DNA from: Vicinamibacterales bacterium
GTDB lineage: Bacteria; Acidobacteriota; Vicinamibacteria; Vicinamibacterales; Fen-181
NCBI GenBank assembly: GCA_036504215.1
Contig: DASXVO010000021.1
Span: forward strand, 144,428 to 208,427
DNA: 64,000 bases
Reading direction: 5' to 3'
The position numbers were made by a program, and so were the translations under genes. Positions 9,422 to 18,545 of the stretch are shown piece by piece. Within the stretch, counting starts at the first letter, position 1. The number at the start of each line of letters is the position of its first letter. The notes under the pieces are model-generated. The model did not search any database. It was not told where the DNA came from and worked only from the letters and a program-made list of their open reading frames with translations.

Positions 9422-10897
9422 TCAGACCCGCGATCCTCCGGCCGTCCACAGGTGCATGGCCGCGTAGGCGCGCCAGGGCCGCCACGCGTCGGCAAGCGCC
9501 GCAAGTTCTCGTGCCGATCTCCGCTTCGCCGCCTTAAGCAGCCCCAGGTCGCCTGAAGGAAACGCGTCAGGATCGCCGAGTGCCCGAAGCGCCATGTACT
9601 CGGCGGTCCATTCGCCGATGCCGAACAGCAACCGAACGCGAACGCGAAACACCGCCGGATCCATTTCGCCACCAAACGAGAGCTCGCCATTCGCCACCGC
9701 CCGCGCAAACCCGCCAATCGCCTCACCTCTCGTCGCCGGCACACCGAACTCCGCAGCGCGAGCGTCTGCCAGCACCTCGGGTGAGGGAAATGTATGCGTC
9801 AGGCCCGGAACTTCTCGAGGCAGTGGCCGGCCGAATGCTGCAACCAGGCGCCCGGCGAGCGTGGTTGCCGCCGCGACGCTGACCTGCTGCCCGAATATCG
9901 CGCGAACGCCGAGTTCGAATCCGTCCCAGGTGCCGGGCACGCGCAGGCCGGGCCGCCGCTTCACCAGCGGGCCGAGGAGCGCGTCGCGGCCAAGCTGTCC
10001 GTCGATCGCCATGGGGTCGGCGTCGAGGTCGAGCATGCGGCGCACGCGGGTGACGATGAGCAGCAGGTGTGCCGGGTTCGAAATGTCGATCGTGAGCCTC
10101 AGCGCGCCAACCCCTCGAGATGCGACTTCCAGCCATCCGACATCGTCCCCAATTTGGAACGTCCGGCGGTAGCTGCCCTCCATCACCGACTCGACGCCGG
10201 GAATTGCGCGCGGCGCCAGGAACCCAAGGAGCGCGTCCCAGTCGAACGGCGGACGATACCGGAGCTGAAACAGGTAGCGGGGCGGCGACCCGCCGTGCAA
10301 CCGCGGCCGGACGCTTTGAGCCGATACGCCGCGTCCAGTCCTCGCCTCACGCAGTTCGCGCGGACTTCGCCCGTAGCTCCCGAGGAACGCCGCGTTGAAA
10401 CGCCGGATGCTGCCGTACCCTGCCGACATGGCAATCGCCGTCAGCGGCATGTCGGTCTCGTCGATCAGCCGCTTCGCCGAAAGCAGCCGGCGGGTCTGTG
10501 CCACCGCGATCGGACTCGCGCCCAGATGCTCGACGAAGAGCCGCCTCAGGTGCCGATCGCCGACGCCCAGACGCTCGGCCAGTTTCTCCACCCCGCCCGC
10601 CTCGAGTGCGCCGTCTCCGATCAGGCGCAACGCCCGGCCGACCGTCGTCGAATCGCCCACCCAGGCGGGCGTTCCGGGCGCGCACTCGGGCCGGCAGCGC
10701 AGACACGCGCGGAACCCGGCCTCGGCCGCGGCGGCGGCCGTTGGGTAGTAGTCCACGTTCCGCTCGGCAGGCGAGACCGCCGGGCAGATCGGCCGGCAGA
10801 AGACGCCCGTGGTCCTGACACCGATGAAGAACCGTCCGTCGAAGCGGACATCCCGCGCGAGGCGGGCCTGGCGGCAGGTTGCTCGGTCGATCTGCAT
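9422..10897 (-). CDS. Ada-type regulator fused to AlkA DNA-3-methyladenine glycosylase
   Basis: This 491-residue fusion has three parts. Residues 1-75 are the Ada methylphosphotriester domain, with zinc-ligand cysteines in [10 protein letters not shown] and ACLRCRPE; one is the methyl acceptor. Residues about 85-185 are an AraC-type helix-turn-helix. Residues about 205-485 are AlkA: an N-terminal fold, then HhH-GPD with [13 protein letters not shown] and the catalytic Asp in FPSGDLGLL. It would sense methyl damage, activate transcription and excise alkylated bases; the O6-methylguanine activity is supplied separately by the adjacent ogt. The ATG at 10897 has AGGAAGG upstream; a GTG lies directly before it. 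The fusion type is known in several bacterial groups. Confidence 0.92.
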   Translation of the reverse strand: MQIDRATCRQARLARDVRFDGRFFIGVRTTGVFCRPICPAVSPAERNVDYYPTAAAAAEAGFRACLRCRPECAPGTPAWVGDSTTVGRALRLIGDGALEAGGVEKLAERLGVGDRHLRRLFVEHLGASPIAVAQTRRLLSAKRLIDETDMPLTAIAMSAGYGSIRRFNAAFLGSYGRSPRELREARTGRGVSAQSVRPRLHGGSPPRYLFQLRYRPPFDWDALLGFLAPRAIPGVESVMEGSYRRTFQIGDDVGWLEVASRGVGALRLTIDISNPAHLLLIVTRVRRMLDLDADPMAIDGQLGRDALLGPLVKRRPGLRVPGTWDGFELGVRAIFGQQVSVAAATTLAGRLVAAFGRPLPREVPGLTHTFPSPEVLADARAAEFGVPATRGEAIGGFARAVANGELSFGGEMDPAVFRVRVRLLFGIGEWTAEYMALRALGDPDAFPSGDLGLLKAAKRRSARELAALADAWRPWRAYAAMHLWTAGGSRV

Positions 10898-11029
10898 CAC
10901 CCTTCCTTCTGACTGCGACTATAGCCCGACGCGGAGGTGAGGACTAGCCGTATTCGGACATGGTGCTGCAAGGGCCCGGTGAGGAACCTTCGGTTCGTGC
11001 TACCCTCTGCGACGACATCTGGAGGCGCC

Positions 11030-11965
11030 ATGAAGCTCCTGCTCGCGCTACTCGTCCTCGTCTCCACAGCCACCGTGACGGCAGATCCGCCGCGGCCGCG
11101 CATCGCCGGTCTGGCCCACGTCGGCCTCTTCGTCCACGATGTCGAGAAGGCCAGGGCCTACTACCGAGATCTCCTCGGCTACACCGAGGTGTTCCCGGTC
11201 AGGAACGACGATGGGAGCCTGCGGTTGACGTATTTCAAGGTGAACGACCGGCAGTACATCGAGCTGTTCCCGGAGCGGGCGGTGGGAACCGACCGCCTCG
11301 CGCACGTCGCGTTCGAGACCGACAACGCCGAGGCGCTGAGGCAGTACCTGAAGGCGAAGGGCGTGGCCGTTCCGGACAAGGTGAACAAGGGCCGCATCGG
11401 AAACACGGCGTTCACCGTCAAAGACCCGGACGGCCACATCATCGAGTTCGTTCAGTACGAGCCGGACGGCATGACCGTGAAGGAGAGCGGCAAGTCACTC
11501 GGCACCGATCGGGTGTCGCCGGTGATGCGCCACGCCGGCTTCCTGGTTGGGACGCTCGACGCTTCGATGACGTTCTACAGGGACCTCCTGGGATTCCGCG
11601 AGACGTGGCGCGGGAGCCGCGACGGAACGACGCTCGACTGGGTGAACCTGCAGATGCCCGACAGCGAGGACTACATCGAGTTCATGCTCTATCGCGATCT
11701 GCCCGCCGAGCACGCGCGCGGCAGTCAGAACCACCTCTGCCTGGTTGTCCCGGACATCACTGCGGCCGCTGCCACGGTGCAGGCTCGAGCGCCGAAAGTC
11801 GGGTACTCGCGCCCGGTGGAGGTGCGCACGGGCGTCAACCGCAAGCGGCAACTGAATCTCTTCGATCCGGACGGCACGCGCAGCGAACTGATGGAGCCGC
11901 AGACGATCGACGGCAAGCCGACGCCCTCCTCCGCCGCCCCGCCGCCGGTTCGCGCCGGCCGCTGA
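11030..11965 (+). CDS. Exported protein with two VOC (glyoxalase/dioxygenase-like) domains
   Basis: The 311-residue product starts with a signal peptide (MKLLLALLVLVSTATVTA) and has two tandem VOC domains, about residues 22-145 and 160-290. Each begins with a metal-ligand-type His (LAHVGLFVHD; RHAGFLVGTL) followed by FYRDLLGF/YYRDLLGY. The first also has the expected Glu in YIELF and IIEFV, so at least one metal site is plausible. Most VOC enzymes are cytoplasmic, so secretion is unusual; the substrate is unknown. ATG at 11030 follows GGAGGCGCC. TGCTACCCT at 10998 might be an extended -10. It converges on the TonB receptor gene. Confidence 0.85.
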   Translation: MKLLLALLVLVSTATVTADPPRPRIAGLAHVGLFVHDVEKARAYYRDLLGYTEVFPVRNDDGSLRLTYFKVNDRQYIELFPERAVGTDRLAHVAFETDNAEALRQYLKAKGVAVPDKVNKGRIGNTAFTVKDPDGHIIEFVQYEPDGMTVKESGKSLGTDRVSPVMRHAGFLVGTLDASMTFYRDLLGFRETWRGSRDGTTLDWVNLQMPDSEDYIEFMLYRDLPAEHARGSQNHLCLVVPDITAAAATVQARAPKVGYSRPVEVRTGVNRKRQLNLFDPDGTRSELMEPQTIDGKPTPSSAAPPPVRAGR

Positions 11966-11982
11966 CAGTACCAAGCCGGGTG

Positions 11983-12015
11983 CGGAAGGCCACGACTCGT
12001 CATCGCGGCCTTCCG
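11983..12015. terminator. Bidirectional hairpin between convergent genes
   Basis: CGGAAGGCC (11983-11991) pairs perfectly with GGCCTTCCG (12007-12015) around a 15-nt loop, in the 51-bp gap between two convergent genes. No T-run is present, so termination is inferred from position. Confidence 0.5.
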
Positions 12016-12016
12016 T

Positions 12017-14839
12017 CTAGAACACGACCTTCAGACCCATTTGCAGTTGGCGCGGATCCCCGGCAGCCGTTGCGCGGCCGAACGTGGGCACCGCCGTCGC
12101 TCCCGTGCCGAAGACGTTGTTCGGGATGAGGAGGTTCGTGCGGTTCAAGACGTTGAAGGCGTCCAGGACCGCGTCGATCTTCAGCCGCCGGCCCAGAACG
12201 AAGCGACGGCTCACGCGGAGGTCAACGGTCGCGCTGTCGAACCCGCGCCCGGTATTGCGTCCGACGCCGGCTGGCCGGTCGTTGACCGTCGTGTCGTTGT
12301 TGCGATCGGTTCCGGTCTGGACGTTGAACGGCAGCGCCGACGCGTAGCTCACGATGTACGAGAGTTGCCAGTCGTTCAAGGCGCGGCGGAGGGTGGACCC
12401 GTGGGCCGATCGTCCTGCCCCATGTGTGCCGCTGACGACGAACCGGTGCCGCTGGTCGTTGTCCGACGGGCCCCAATCGTCGTACACGTTCGCATTGTCC
12501 TGCGGCGTGCTGAAGAAGAAGTTGCCCGTATCGTCCAACGCCTTCGACAGCGTGTATGCCGCGCGGACCTGTCCCCACCGCGCCGACCGCAGTGTGACCG
12601 ATGCGGTGAGGCCGTCGTACCGTGATGCGCCGACAGCTTCGTAGCGGCTGATGTTCCCGAAGTTCGGATTGGGACGGCCGAGGTTGGCAATGCCGAGCGC
12701 CGCGGCCTGCGCGGCGCTCAGCGTCGGTGCGTTGACGTTGCGCGACATGATGATGTGCCGGCCGTCGAGGTGCGTGTACGTCACCGACAGCGAGGCCCCC
12801 GGCGCCAGTTCCCGCTCGACCTGGAAACCTGCCTGCGCCGTGCGCGTATGCTGAATACCGGGATCGATCGTCGTGACGGCCGTCAGGACATTCGCCGGGT
12901 ACGACGGCAGCACCTGTGGAAACGCCGGGGCGCCCGCCTGGCCGAACGACAGTACCGCCACCTTGTAGCCAATCCCGTCGCGCTGCAACGCATTGGACAC
13001 GGCCCGCAGCGGGAGGCGATCGAAATAGAGTCCGTAGCTCGCGCGCAGCACGGTCCGGCGACTGCCGGGTGCCCACGCCACACCGAGGCGCGGTGACACG
13101 TTGCCCGTTTCGGTCCTGATGGGATCTGGGAGCCACTGCAGGTCGTACCGCAGGCCGACGTTCACGGTCAGGCCGCGCTGCACCTGCCACTCGTCCTGCG
13201 CGAACAGCCCGACATTGGGGTTCGACTGGAACTGCGATGCCGCGCCGAACGCCTGTTGGAAATTGATGTACCGGGCGCCGCCGAGCGCCGACAGCGACGC
13301 GAACGTATACACGCCCTGCAGTGCACCGGGAAAGACAATCGTGAGGCGGTTCAGTAGTGCGTCCCCGCCGGCTTTCACGAGATGCGGTCCGTGCTGCCAG
13401 GACAGGCCGTCGGAGACCTCGAGAACATCCGCATCTCGGGCCGTCGGCGACGAGGTGGCCGTGCCGAAGCTCGCAACGCCCGACACGTTGACCGCGGGAC
13501 CCACGGGGTCGTTCGCCGGGGCGGACAGCCGGCTTCTCGTGAATTGTGCCCGTGCTTCGTTCAGCATCGACGACGAGAGCGGCGTGGCGAGGCTCACCGA
13601 CAGCGAATCGTCGCGGTTGTCGAGGGGCGTTCCGCGGCTCGCGTCGTTCAGGGCGCCGGCATTTCGCGCGTTCGTGCTCGAGAGCGAATATAGGCTGTAG
13701 CGGAACGACAACAGCCCGCCCGCCGGCAGTTGGCGGTCGATCTTCGCAAACACGTTCGATGTGTCGTAGCCGGTCGAGAACTCACCCGTGGCGATGCGCG
13801 GCCCTCCGTACCCGACCTTGTCGAGGAACCCGTTGATCGCCGCAACGGCGTCCGGCGAGATCGTGACGAGGCCGGTCCGGTGCTGTCGCGTCTGTTCGAA
13901 GTTGCCGAACGCGAACATGCGATCGGGGGTCACCGGCCCACCCAGACTGAGTCCGTACTGACCCTGCGTCAATGGGTCCCTCCTCGCAGCCAGCGGGTTT
14001 CTTGCATCGAGCGCTCCGTCGCGAGTGTAGAGGTAGGTGGCGCCGTTGAACCGGTTCGTGCCCGACTGTGTGATGATGCTGACCGCGCCCGCCGCCGCGC
14101 GGCCGAACTCCGCCACGCCTCCCGAGCTCACGACCTGGAACTCGCGGATGACCTCTTCGCTCATGTAGACGCCCGACAGCCCGGCCGCATCGTCGTTGGC
14201 CGAGAGGCCATCGACGAGGAAGGTATTGCTCAGATTCCGCTGGCCGTTGATCGACAGCCCGGTGCCAGGCACGGCCGACGTCTCGGCGAAGCGCTCGGTG
14301 CTGCGCGTGTTGGTGCGCGAGGCGCCGGGCGTGAGCAGCGCCAGGTCGAGGTAGTTGCGGCCGTTGAGCGGCAGGCTGCTGATCTCGCCCAACGAGACGC
14401 CTTCGGCGGTCTGGGTTCTGCCCGCGTCCACCAGACGCGTGTCCGCTTGCACTGATACCTGCGCCGACACACCGGCGATCGCCAGCGTGAACGGCAGATC
14501 GAGTGGGCGGCCGGCCACCAGCGTGACGGTCACCGACGCCTGCTGGAACCCATCATGGTCGGCGTCGACGCGGTAGTCGCCGGCGGGCACCGACAGGAAT
14601 CGGTAGCGCCCGTCTTCGGCGCTCACCGTGGTCCAACGTTGCGACGTGCCTGAACTTGTGGCTGCGATACGCGCCCCGCGGACAACTCCACCGGTCGCAT
14701 CTTCGACGCGCCCGGTCAGGCTTGCGCCGGTGACGACGGTCTGGGCCGCAGACGGCCGCGCCGGACAAACCAGGGTGACAGTTACGAGACCCGCGAGCAG
14801 AAGTCGCAGTGTCGAGATCGATCGTGTGGCAGTCAGCAT
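12017..14839 (-). CDS. TonB-dependent receptor, Oar-like with carboxypeptidase-regulatory domain
   Basis: The 940-residue outer-membrane protein has a signal peptide (about residues 1-33), a carboxypeptidase-regulatory-like beta-sandwich (about 38-120: ASLTGRVEDATGGVVRGARI), a plug (LPLNGRNYLDLALLTPG; later FLVDGLSANDDAAG) and a long beta-barrel ending in Phe. This architecture, with no adjacent SusD, is common in Acidobacteriota, where dozens of paralogues occur. Cargo is unknown; peptides or glycans are possible. The ATG at 14839 has GAGGAAGT immediately upstream; the frame continues further upstream without signal-peptide character. No TonB/ExbBD genes are nearby. Confidence 0.9.
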   Translation of the reverse strand: MLTATRSISTLRLLLAGLVTVTLVCPARPSAAQTVVTGASLTGRVEDATGGVVRGARIAATSSGTSQRWTTVSAEDGRYRFLSVPAGDYRVDADHDGFQQASVTVTLVAGRPLDLPFTLAIAGVSAQVSVQADTRLVDAGRTQTAEGVSLGEISSLPLNGRNYLDLALLTPGASRTNTRSTERFAETSAVPGTGLSINGQRNLSNTFLVDGLSANDDAAGLSGVYMSEEVIREFQVVSSGGVAEFGRAAAGAVSIITQSGTNRFNGATYLYTRDGALDARNPLAARRDPLTQGQYGLSLGGPVTPDRMFAFGNFEQTRQHRTGLVTISPDAVAAINGFLDKVGYGGPRIATGEFSTGYDTSNVFAKIDRQLPAGGLLSFRYSLYSLSSTNARNAGALNDASRGTPLDNRDDSLSVSLATPLSSSMLNEARAQFTRSRLSAPANDPVGPAVNVSGVASFGTATSSPTARDADVLEVSDGLSWQHGPHLVKAGGDALLNRLTIVFPGALQGVYTFASLSALGGARYINFQQAFGAASQFQSNPNVGLFAQDEWQVQRGLTVNVGLRYDLQWLPDPIRTETGNVSPRLGVAWAPGSRRTVLRASYGLYFDRLPLRAVSNALQRDGIGYKVAVLSFGQAGAPAFPQVLPSYPANVLTAVTTIDPGIQHTRTAQAGFQVERELAPGASLSVTYTHLDGRHIIMSRNVNAPTLSAAQAAALGIANLGRPNPNFGNISRYEAVGASRYDGLTASVTLRSARWGQVRAAYTLSKALDDTGNFFFSTPQDNANVYDDWGPSDNDQRHRFVVSGTHGAGRSAHGSTLRRALNDWQLSYIVSYASALPFNVQTGTDRNNDTTVNDRPAGVGRNTGRGFDSATVDLRVSRRFVLGRRLKIDAVLDAFNVLNRTNLLIPNNVFGTGATAVPTFGRATAAGDPRQLQMGLKVVF

Positions 14840-15069
14840 GACTTCCTCGGATTCGCTCCATGGCCGAAGCTCAGTTGTCCTGACGAACGCGCCGGCGTCG
14901 GGATCGGTCGTCTCGCTGCCACGCTCCTCGATGGCACGACGAGTGCCGCGGCAGAGCGAGATGCACACGACAGGCGCGTCGTGGCATCAGACAGATCGGG
15001 AGCGTGCCCCTTCGATTCAGGTGGGTTGCGCACGGCTGGCGGCGGTCGCGCTCGACGGTTGAGGTCGGA

Positions 15070-15513
15070 CTAGGCCTGCCGGGTTCGCAACACGGATGAG
15101 TTCGGGGCGTTGGGCCGACTGAGCGCGAACTTCGGCGGAGGGGCTGGAGGGCTGACGTGTGACTCGAGGAGAGGTGGCGTGGGTGCGGCGGAACGACTGT
15201 TCCGGTCGGCGGTGAGCGGCAACTCCGGCCCATCCGCGAGGGCAGCAGTCACGTTCAACAGCCACGGCAGCGACGGATGCTCACGCCCGCACGCCGCGCG
15301 GCAGTTGGCCTTCGGCGTGCCCGCGCCGTCGGACCGGGCGCCCGGGACGCACTGTCGCCCTGAGCCCGTCCTGCAGCACTGACACACGGCTGCCGTCATG
15401 GTCCCGCCCCCCGTGCAACACTCGCAACGAGCGGGGACGATGAAGCCACTGCCGTGCACGAGGAGGAGGCTCATCGCGACGGCGACAAGGTGTGGTCGAT
15501 TCGCACGCAACAT
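15070..15513 (-). CDS. Small exported Cys-rich protein of unknown function
   Basis: The 147-residue frame begins with a plausible signal peptide (MLRANRPHLVAVAMSLLLVHGS) followed by clustered cysteines: CECC, then CQCC, then CVPG and CRAACG, and a Pro/Ser-rich low-complexity C-terminus. The Cys-Cys pairs could bind metal or form disulfides. No family is recognised. It lies 230 bp upstream of the TonB receptor on the same strand and diverges from the molybdoenzyme operon. Support for coding is moderate: signal peptide, Cys clustering and no competing gene. It could be lineage-specific or spurious. Confidence 0.5.
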   Translation of the reverse strand: MLRANRPHLVAVAMSLLLVHGSGFIVPARCECCTGGGTMTAAVCQCCRTGSGRQCVPGARSDGAGTPKANCRAACGREHPSLPWLLNVTAALADGPELPLTADRNSRSAAPTPPLLESHVSPPAPPPKFALSRPNAPNSSVLRTRQA

Positions 15514-15726
15514 GGGGGCGGACGGTGTCCCGACCGCTACGGTCGAGACTGCCGGTCGTCTACGTATGCAGCAATGGTACCAAAGTGCCAGAGCCTGCTT
15601 GGAGCCGTCGAGCTCGGCCGTTCATCGCGGTCAAGGCCCACGACGGGCGGGCGGTGTAACCACGGGCCGAATTTGTGAATCCTTGAAAAAGCTCGGTATT
15701 CGCCCCCCTGAGCTTTGCGCCAGAGA

Positions 15727-15744
15727 TTGTGCAATCTGTCACAT
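15727..15744. promoter_or_regulatory. CRP/FNR-family operator-like site before the molybdoenzyme operon
   Basis: TTGTGCAATCTGTCACAT matches the CRP consensus TGTGA-N6-TCACA at 9 of 10 core bases (TGTGC-N6-TCACA). It is centred about 60 bp before the start codon of the molybdoenzyme gene. It fits regulation of an anaerobic or redox operon by a CRP/FNR-type protein. An overlapping palindrome, AGATTG-TG-CAATCT (15724-15737), is an alternative reading. Confidence 0.45.
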
Positions 15745-15795
15745 GCACGCCGGCACCCGTCGCGTTGGGTGGTGCTTGGTGGTAAGGTGTTCGCC

Positions 15796-17988
15796 ATGAT
15801 CCCGGTCAGCAGACGGCGATTCTTGAAAATTTCCGGCGTGGCTGCCGGACTCGCAGCCTCGGCAGGGGCGCGTCCGGCACTGGAGCACGTGTCCGGTGCG
15901 GCGACCACCGAGAAGGGCATCCGGAAGGTGCCGACATTCTGTGACATCTGCTTCTGGAAGTGTGGCGCCATCGCGCACGTCAAGGACGGCCGCCTCTGGA
16001 AGGTCGAAGGCAACCCGGAAGATCCGCTGAGCCGCGGTCGGCTGTGCCCGCGTGGCACCGGCGGCGTCGGCGCCTACTTCGATCCAGACCGCCTCAAGGT
16101 CCCGCTCGTGCGCCGGCAGAAGCGCGGCCAGGAAGAGTGGGTCCAGACCACCTGGGACGAGGCGCTGAACGTCGTCGCCGGGAAGATGGAGACGATCAAG
16201 ACGAAATGGGGCGCGGAGGCGATGGCGCTGTTCGCGCACGGCCTCGGCGGTACTTTCCTCAAGCACACCCTCAAAGCCTACGGCTCACCGAACATCGCCG
16301 CACCGTCGTTCGCGCAGTGCCGCGGCCCCCGCGACGTCGGCTTCGCGCTGACTTTCGGCGAGGAAATCGGATCGCCCGAGCGGACGGACATCCGCAATGC
16401 CCGCTGCCTGGTGCTCATCGGGTCGCACCTTGGCGAGAACATGCACAACACCCAGGCCCAGGAGTTCGCGGAGGCCGTGGGCGCGGGCGCCTCGATCATC
16501 GTCGTCGACCCCCGATTTTCGGTGGCCGCGAGCAAAGCGAAACACTACCTGCCGATTCGCCCCGGGACCGACATGGCGCTCCTGCTGGCGTGGATGCACG
16601 TCATCGTCGGCGAGGGGCTGTACGACAAGGAGTACGTGGCGGCTCACGGTTACGGATTCGTGCAGTTCCAGGCAGAGCTCGAGCCGTACACACCGGAGTG
16701 GGCGTATCCCGAGACGGGCATTGCGCCCGACGCGATCCGTGAGACCGCCCGCGAGATGGCGCGCTACCGGCCGGCCACGCTGATCCACCCGGGCCGTCAT
16801 GCCACGTGGTACGGAGACGACTCGCAGCGGAGTCGCGCGGTTGCGCTGCTGAATGCGCTGATGGGGAGTTGGGGACGCAAAGGCGGGTTCTGGACGCCGT
16901 CGAGCATGGATGTCCCGGGATACCCGTATCCAGCCTATCCAAAATCCACCAAGGGCAAGGTGGACAACCCCGGGTCGAGACACCGGTTCGCGACCGAGTC
17001 GATTACCACCGGCATTCGTGAGGCCACGCTGACGGGTCAGCCCTATCCGGTCAAGGGCTGGATGGTCTACGCGACGAACCTCATCAATGCGCTGCCGAAC
17101 CAGGAAGAGACGATTCGCGCGATTCAGGCGCTCGAACTCCTGGTCGTGGTCGACGTCGCGCCGAGCGAAATCGCCGGCTGGGCAGATGTCGTTCTGCCCG
17201 AGAGCACGTACCTCGAACGATACGACGAGCTGAACGTCGAGTCGTTCCGCGAGCCGTTCGTCGCCCTGCGTCAGCCCGTGCTGCACTCACCCCACGACCA
17301 GAAACCGAACTGGTGGATCGCACGGACGCTGGCCGGCAAGCTGGGCCTGCAGGCGTACTATCCATGGAAGACCATTGAAGACTATCTCGACCACCGCCTG
17401 GCCAAGGCGAACCTCAGCTTCACCGAGCTGAAACGGAAGGGCATCATCCGGGGAGCGGCTGTGCCGGTGTACTTCGACGACGGTGTCGAGCCGTCGTTTC
17501 CGACGCCCTCGGGCAAGATCGAGTTCTACTCCACGCAGCTCCACGATGCGGGGTTCGACCCGGTGCCGAAGTACACGCGCCATCCCGAGCCGCCGGCCGG
17601 GTCGTTCCGGCTGCTGTTCGGCCGGGCGCCGATGCACACGTTCAGCCGGACCCAGTCGAACCCGCTGCTCCACGATCTGATGAGCGAGAATGAGGTGTGG
17701 GTCAACGCTGATGTCGCCTCGCGGCTCGGACTCGATGACGGCCGATACGTCCGGCTGCGCAACCAGGACGGCGTGCTGGGCCAGCGCATCCGGGTGAAGG
17801 CCACCGAGCGCATTCGCCCCGACTGTGTCTTCATGGTTCACGGCTTCGGCCACACCTCGAAGATGATGCGACGCGCGCTTGGCAAGGGCGCGAGCGACGC
17901 GCAGCTCATCACGCGGTACAAAACCGATCCGCTCATGGGTGGAACGGGTATGAACGTCAACTTCGTGACGATCGAGGCGGAGGCGTAG
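15796..17988 (+). CDS. TAT-exported molybdopterin oxidoreductase, PhsA/PsrA-like catalytic subunit
   Basis: This 730-residue catalytic subunit binds Mo (or W)-bisMGD and one [4Fe-4S] cluster. A twin-arginine signal (SRRRFLKISG) directs export after folding. Cluster ligands Cys49, Cys52, Cys56 and Cys84 fit CX2CX3CX27C. Cys175, in SFAQCRGPRD, sits where PsrA-type enzymes carry the Mo-ligating Cys. The C-terminal cofactor domain ends near residue 725. With the next two genes it makes the CISM trio catalytic/ferredoxin/NrfD, as in thiosulfate, polysulfide, tetrathionate, sulfite and arsenate systems. The sulfur-linked neighbours favour thiosulfate or polysulfide as substrate, but this is inference; arsenate-type enzymes are not excluded. 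The ATG at 15796 is fixed by the TAT signal. Confidence 0.9.
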   Translation: MIPVSRRRFLKISGVAAGLAASAGARPALEHVSGAATTEKGIRKVPTFCDICFWKCGAIAHVKDGRLWKVEGNPEDPLSRGRLCPRGTGGVGAYFDPDRLKVPLVRRQKRGQEEWVQTTWDEALNVVAGKMETIKTKWGAEAMALFAHGLGGTFLKHTLKAYGSPNIAAPSFAQCRGPRDVGFALTFGEEIGSPERTDIRNARCLVLIGSHLGENMHNTQAQEFAEAVGAGASIIVVDPRFSVAASKAKHYLPIRPGTDMALLLAWMHVIVGEGLYDKEYVAAHGYGFVQFQAELEPYTPEWAYPETGIAPDAIRETAREMARYRPATLIHPGRHATWYGDDSQRSRAVALLNALMGSWGRKGGFWTPSSMDVPGYPYPAYPKSTKGKVDNPGSRHRFATESITTGIREATLTGQPYPVKGWMVYATNLINALPNQEETIRAIQALELLVVVDVAPSEIAGWADVVLPESTYLERYDELNVESFREPFVALRQPVLHSPHDQKPNWWIARTLAGKLGLQAYYPWKTIEDYLDHRLAKANLSFTELKRKGIIRGAAVPVYFDDGVEPSFPTPSGKIEFYSTQLHDAGFDPVPKYTRHPEPPAGSFRLLFGRAPMHTFSRTQSNPLLHDLMSENEVWVNADVASRLGLDDGRYVRLRNQDGVLGQRIRVKATERIRPDCVFMVHGFGHTSKMMRRALGKGASDAQLITRYKTDPLMGGTGMNVNFVTIEAEA

Positions 17989-17992
17989 GGCG

Positions 17993-18532
17993 ATGGCTCG
18001 TTACGGCATGGTCATCGACACGCGCCGATGCGTCGGATGCATGGACTGCGTGGTCGCCTGCAAGACCGAGAACCAGGTGCCCGAAGGGTTCGATCGCGAC
18101 TGGATCGCGACCGACACCACCGGCCGCTTCCCGAACCTGCACCTGGAGATTCGCAGCGAACGCTGCAACCACTGCGACGCACCGCCGTGCGTCGACTGTT
18201 GCCCGACCGGCGCGAGCCACGTCGAGCCGTTCGGCCACGTCGTGCTCGTCACGCCGGAGCAGTGCATCGGCTGCAAGGCCTGCCTGGCTTCGTGCCCGTA
18301 CGACGCCAGGTTCGTGAACCCCGACGGCTTCGCGGACAAGTGCACGTTCTGCATCCATCGCGTCAAAGAAGGGCTGGACCCGGCGTGCGTGTCGGTCTGC
18401 CCGACGCGGTGCATGACATTCGGTGATCTCGACGATCCGCGGAGCGAGGTGAATCGGCTGATCGAGTCGCGAACGCACCATGCGCTCATCCCGGCGGCCG
18501 GCACGTCGCCGCGCATCTTCTACCTGACGTAA
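17993..18532 (+). CDS. 4Fe-4S ferredoxin subunit (PsrB/PhsB/NrfC type)
   Basis: The 179-residue electron-transfer subunit has four cysteine groups for four [4Fe-4S] clusters: CVGCMDCVVAC, CNHCDAPPCVDCCPTG, CIGCKACLASCPYD and CTFCIHRVKEGLDPACVSVCP. It would sit on the exoplasmic face between the molybdoenzyme and the NrfD subunit, carried across the membrane with the TAT-exported partner since it has no signal of its own. It begins 4 bp after the catalytic gene. The length is slightly short of PsrB (about 190) but no cluster is missing. Confidence 0.92.
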   Translation: MARYGMVIDTRRCVGCMDCVVACKTENQVPEGFDRDWIATDTTGRFPNLHLEIRSERCNHCDAPPCVDCCPTGASHVEPFGHVVLVTPEQCIGCKACLASCPYDARFVNPDGFADKCTFCIHRVKEGLDPACVSVCPTRCMTFGDLDDPRSEVNRLIESRTHHALIPAAGTSPRIFYLT

Positions 18533-18545
18533 CGCGGGGCTCGCG

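Noticed and set aside
15796-17988. Respiratory arsenate reductase (ArrA) because of arsM in the window
   Set aside because: arsR-arsM lies 40 kb away with no ArrA-specific motif seen; local sulfur-type neighbours fit PhsA/PsrA better. Not excluded entirely.
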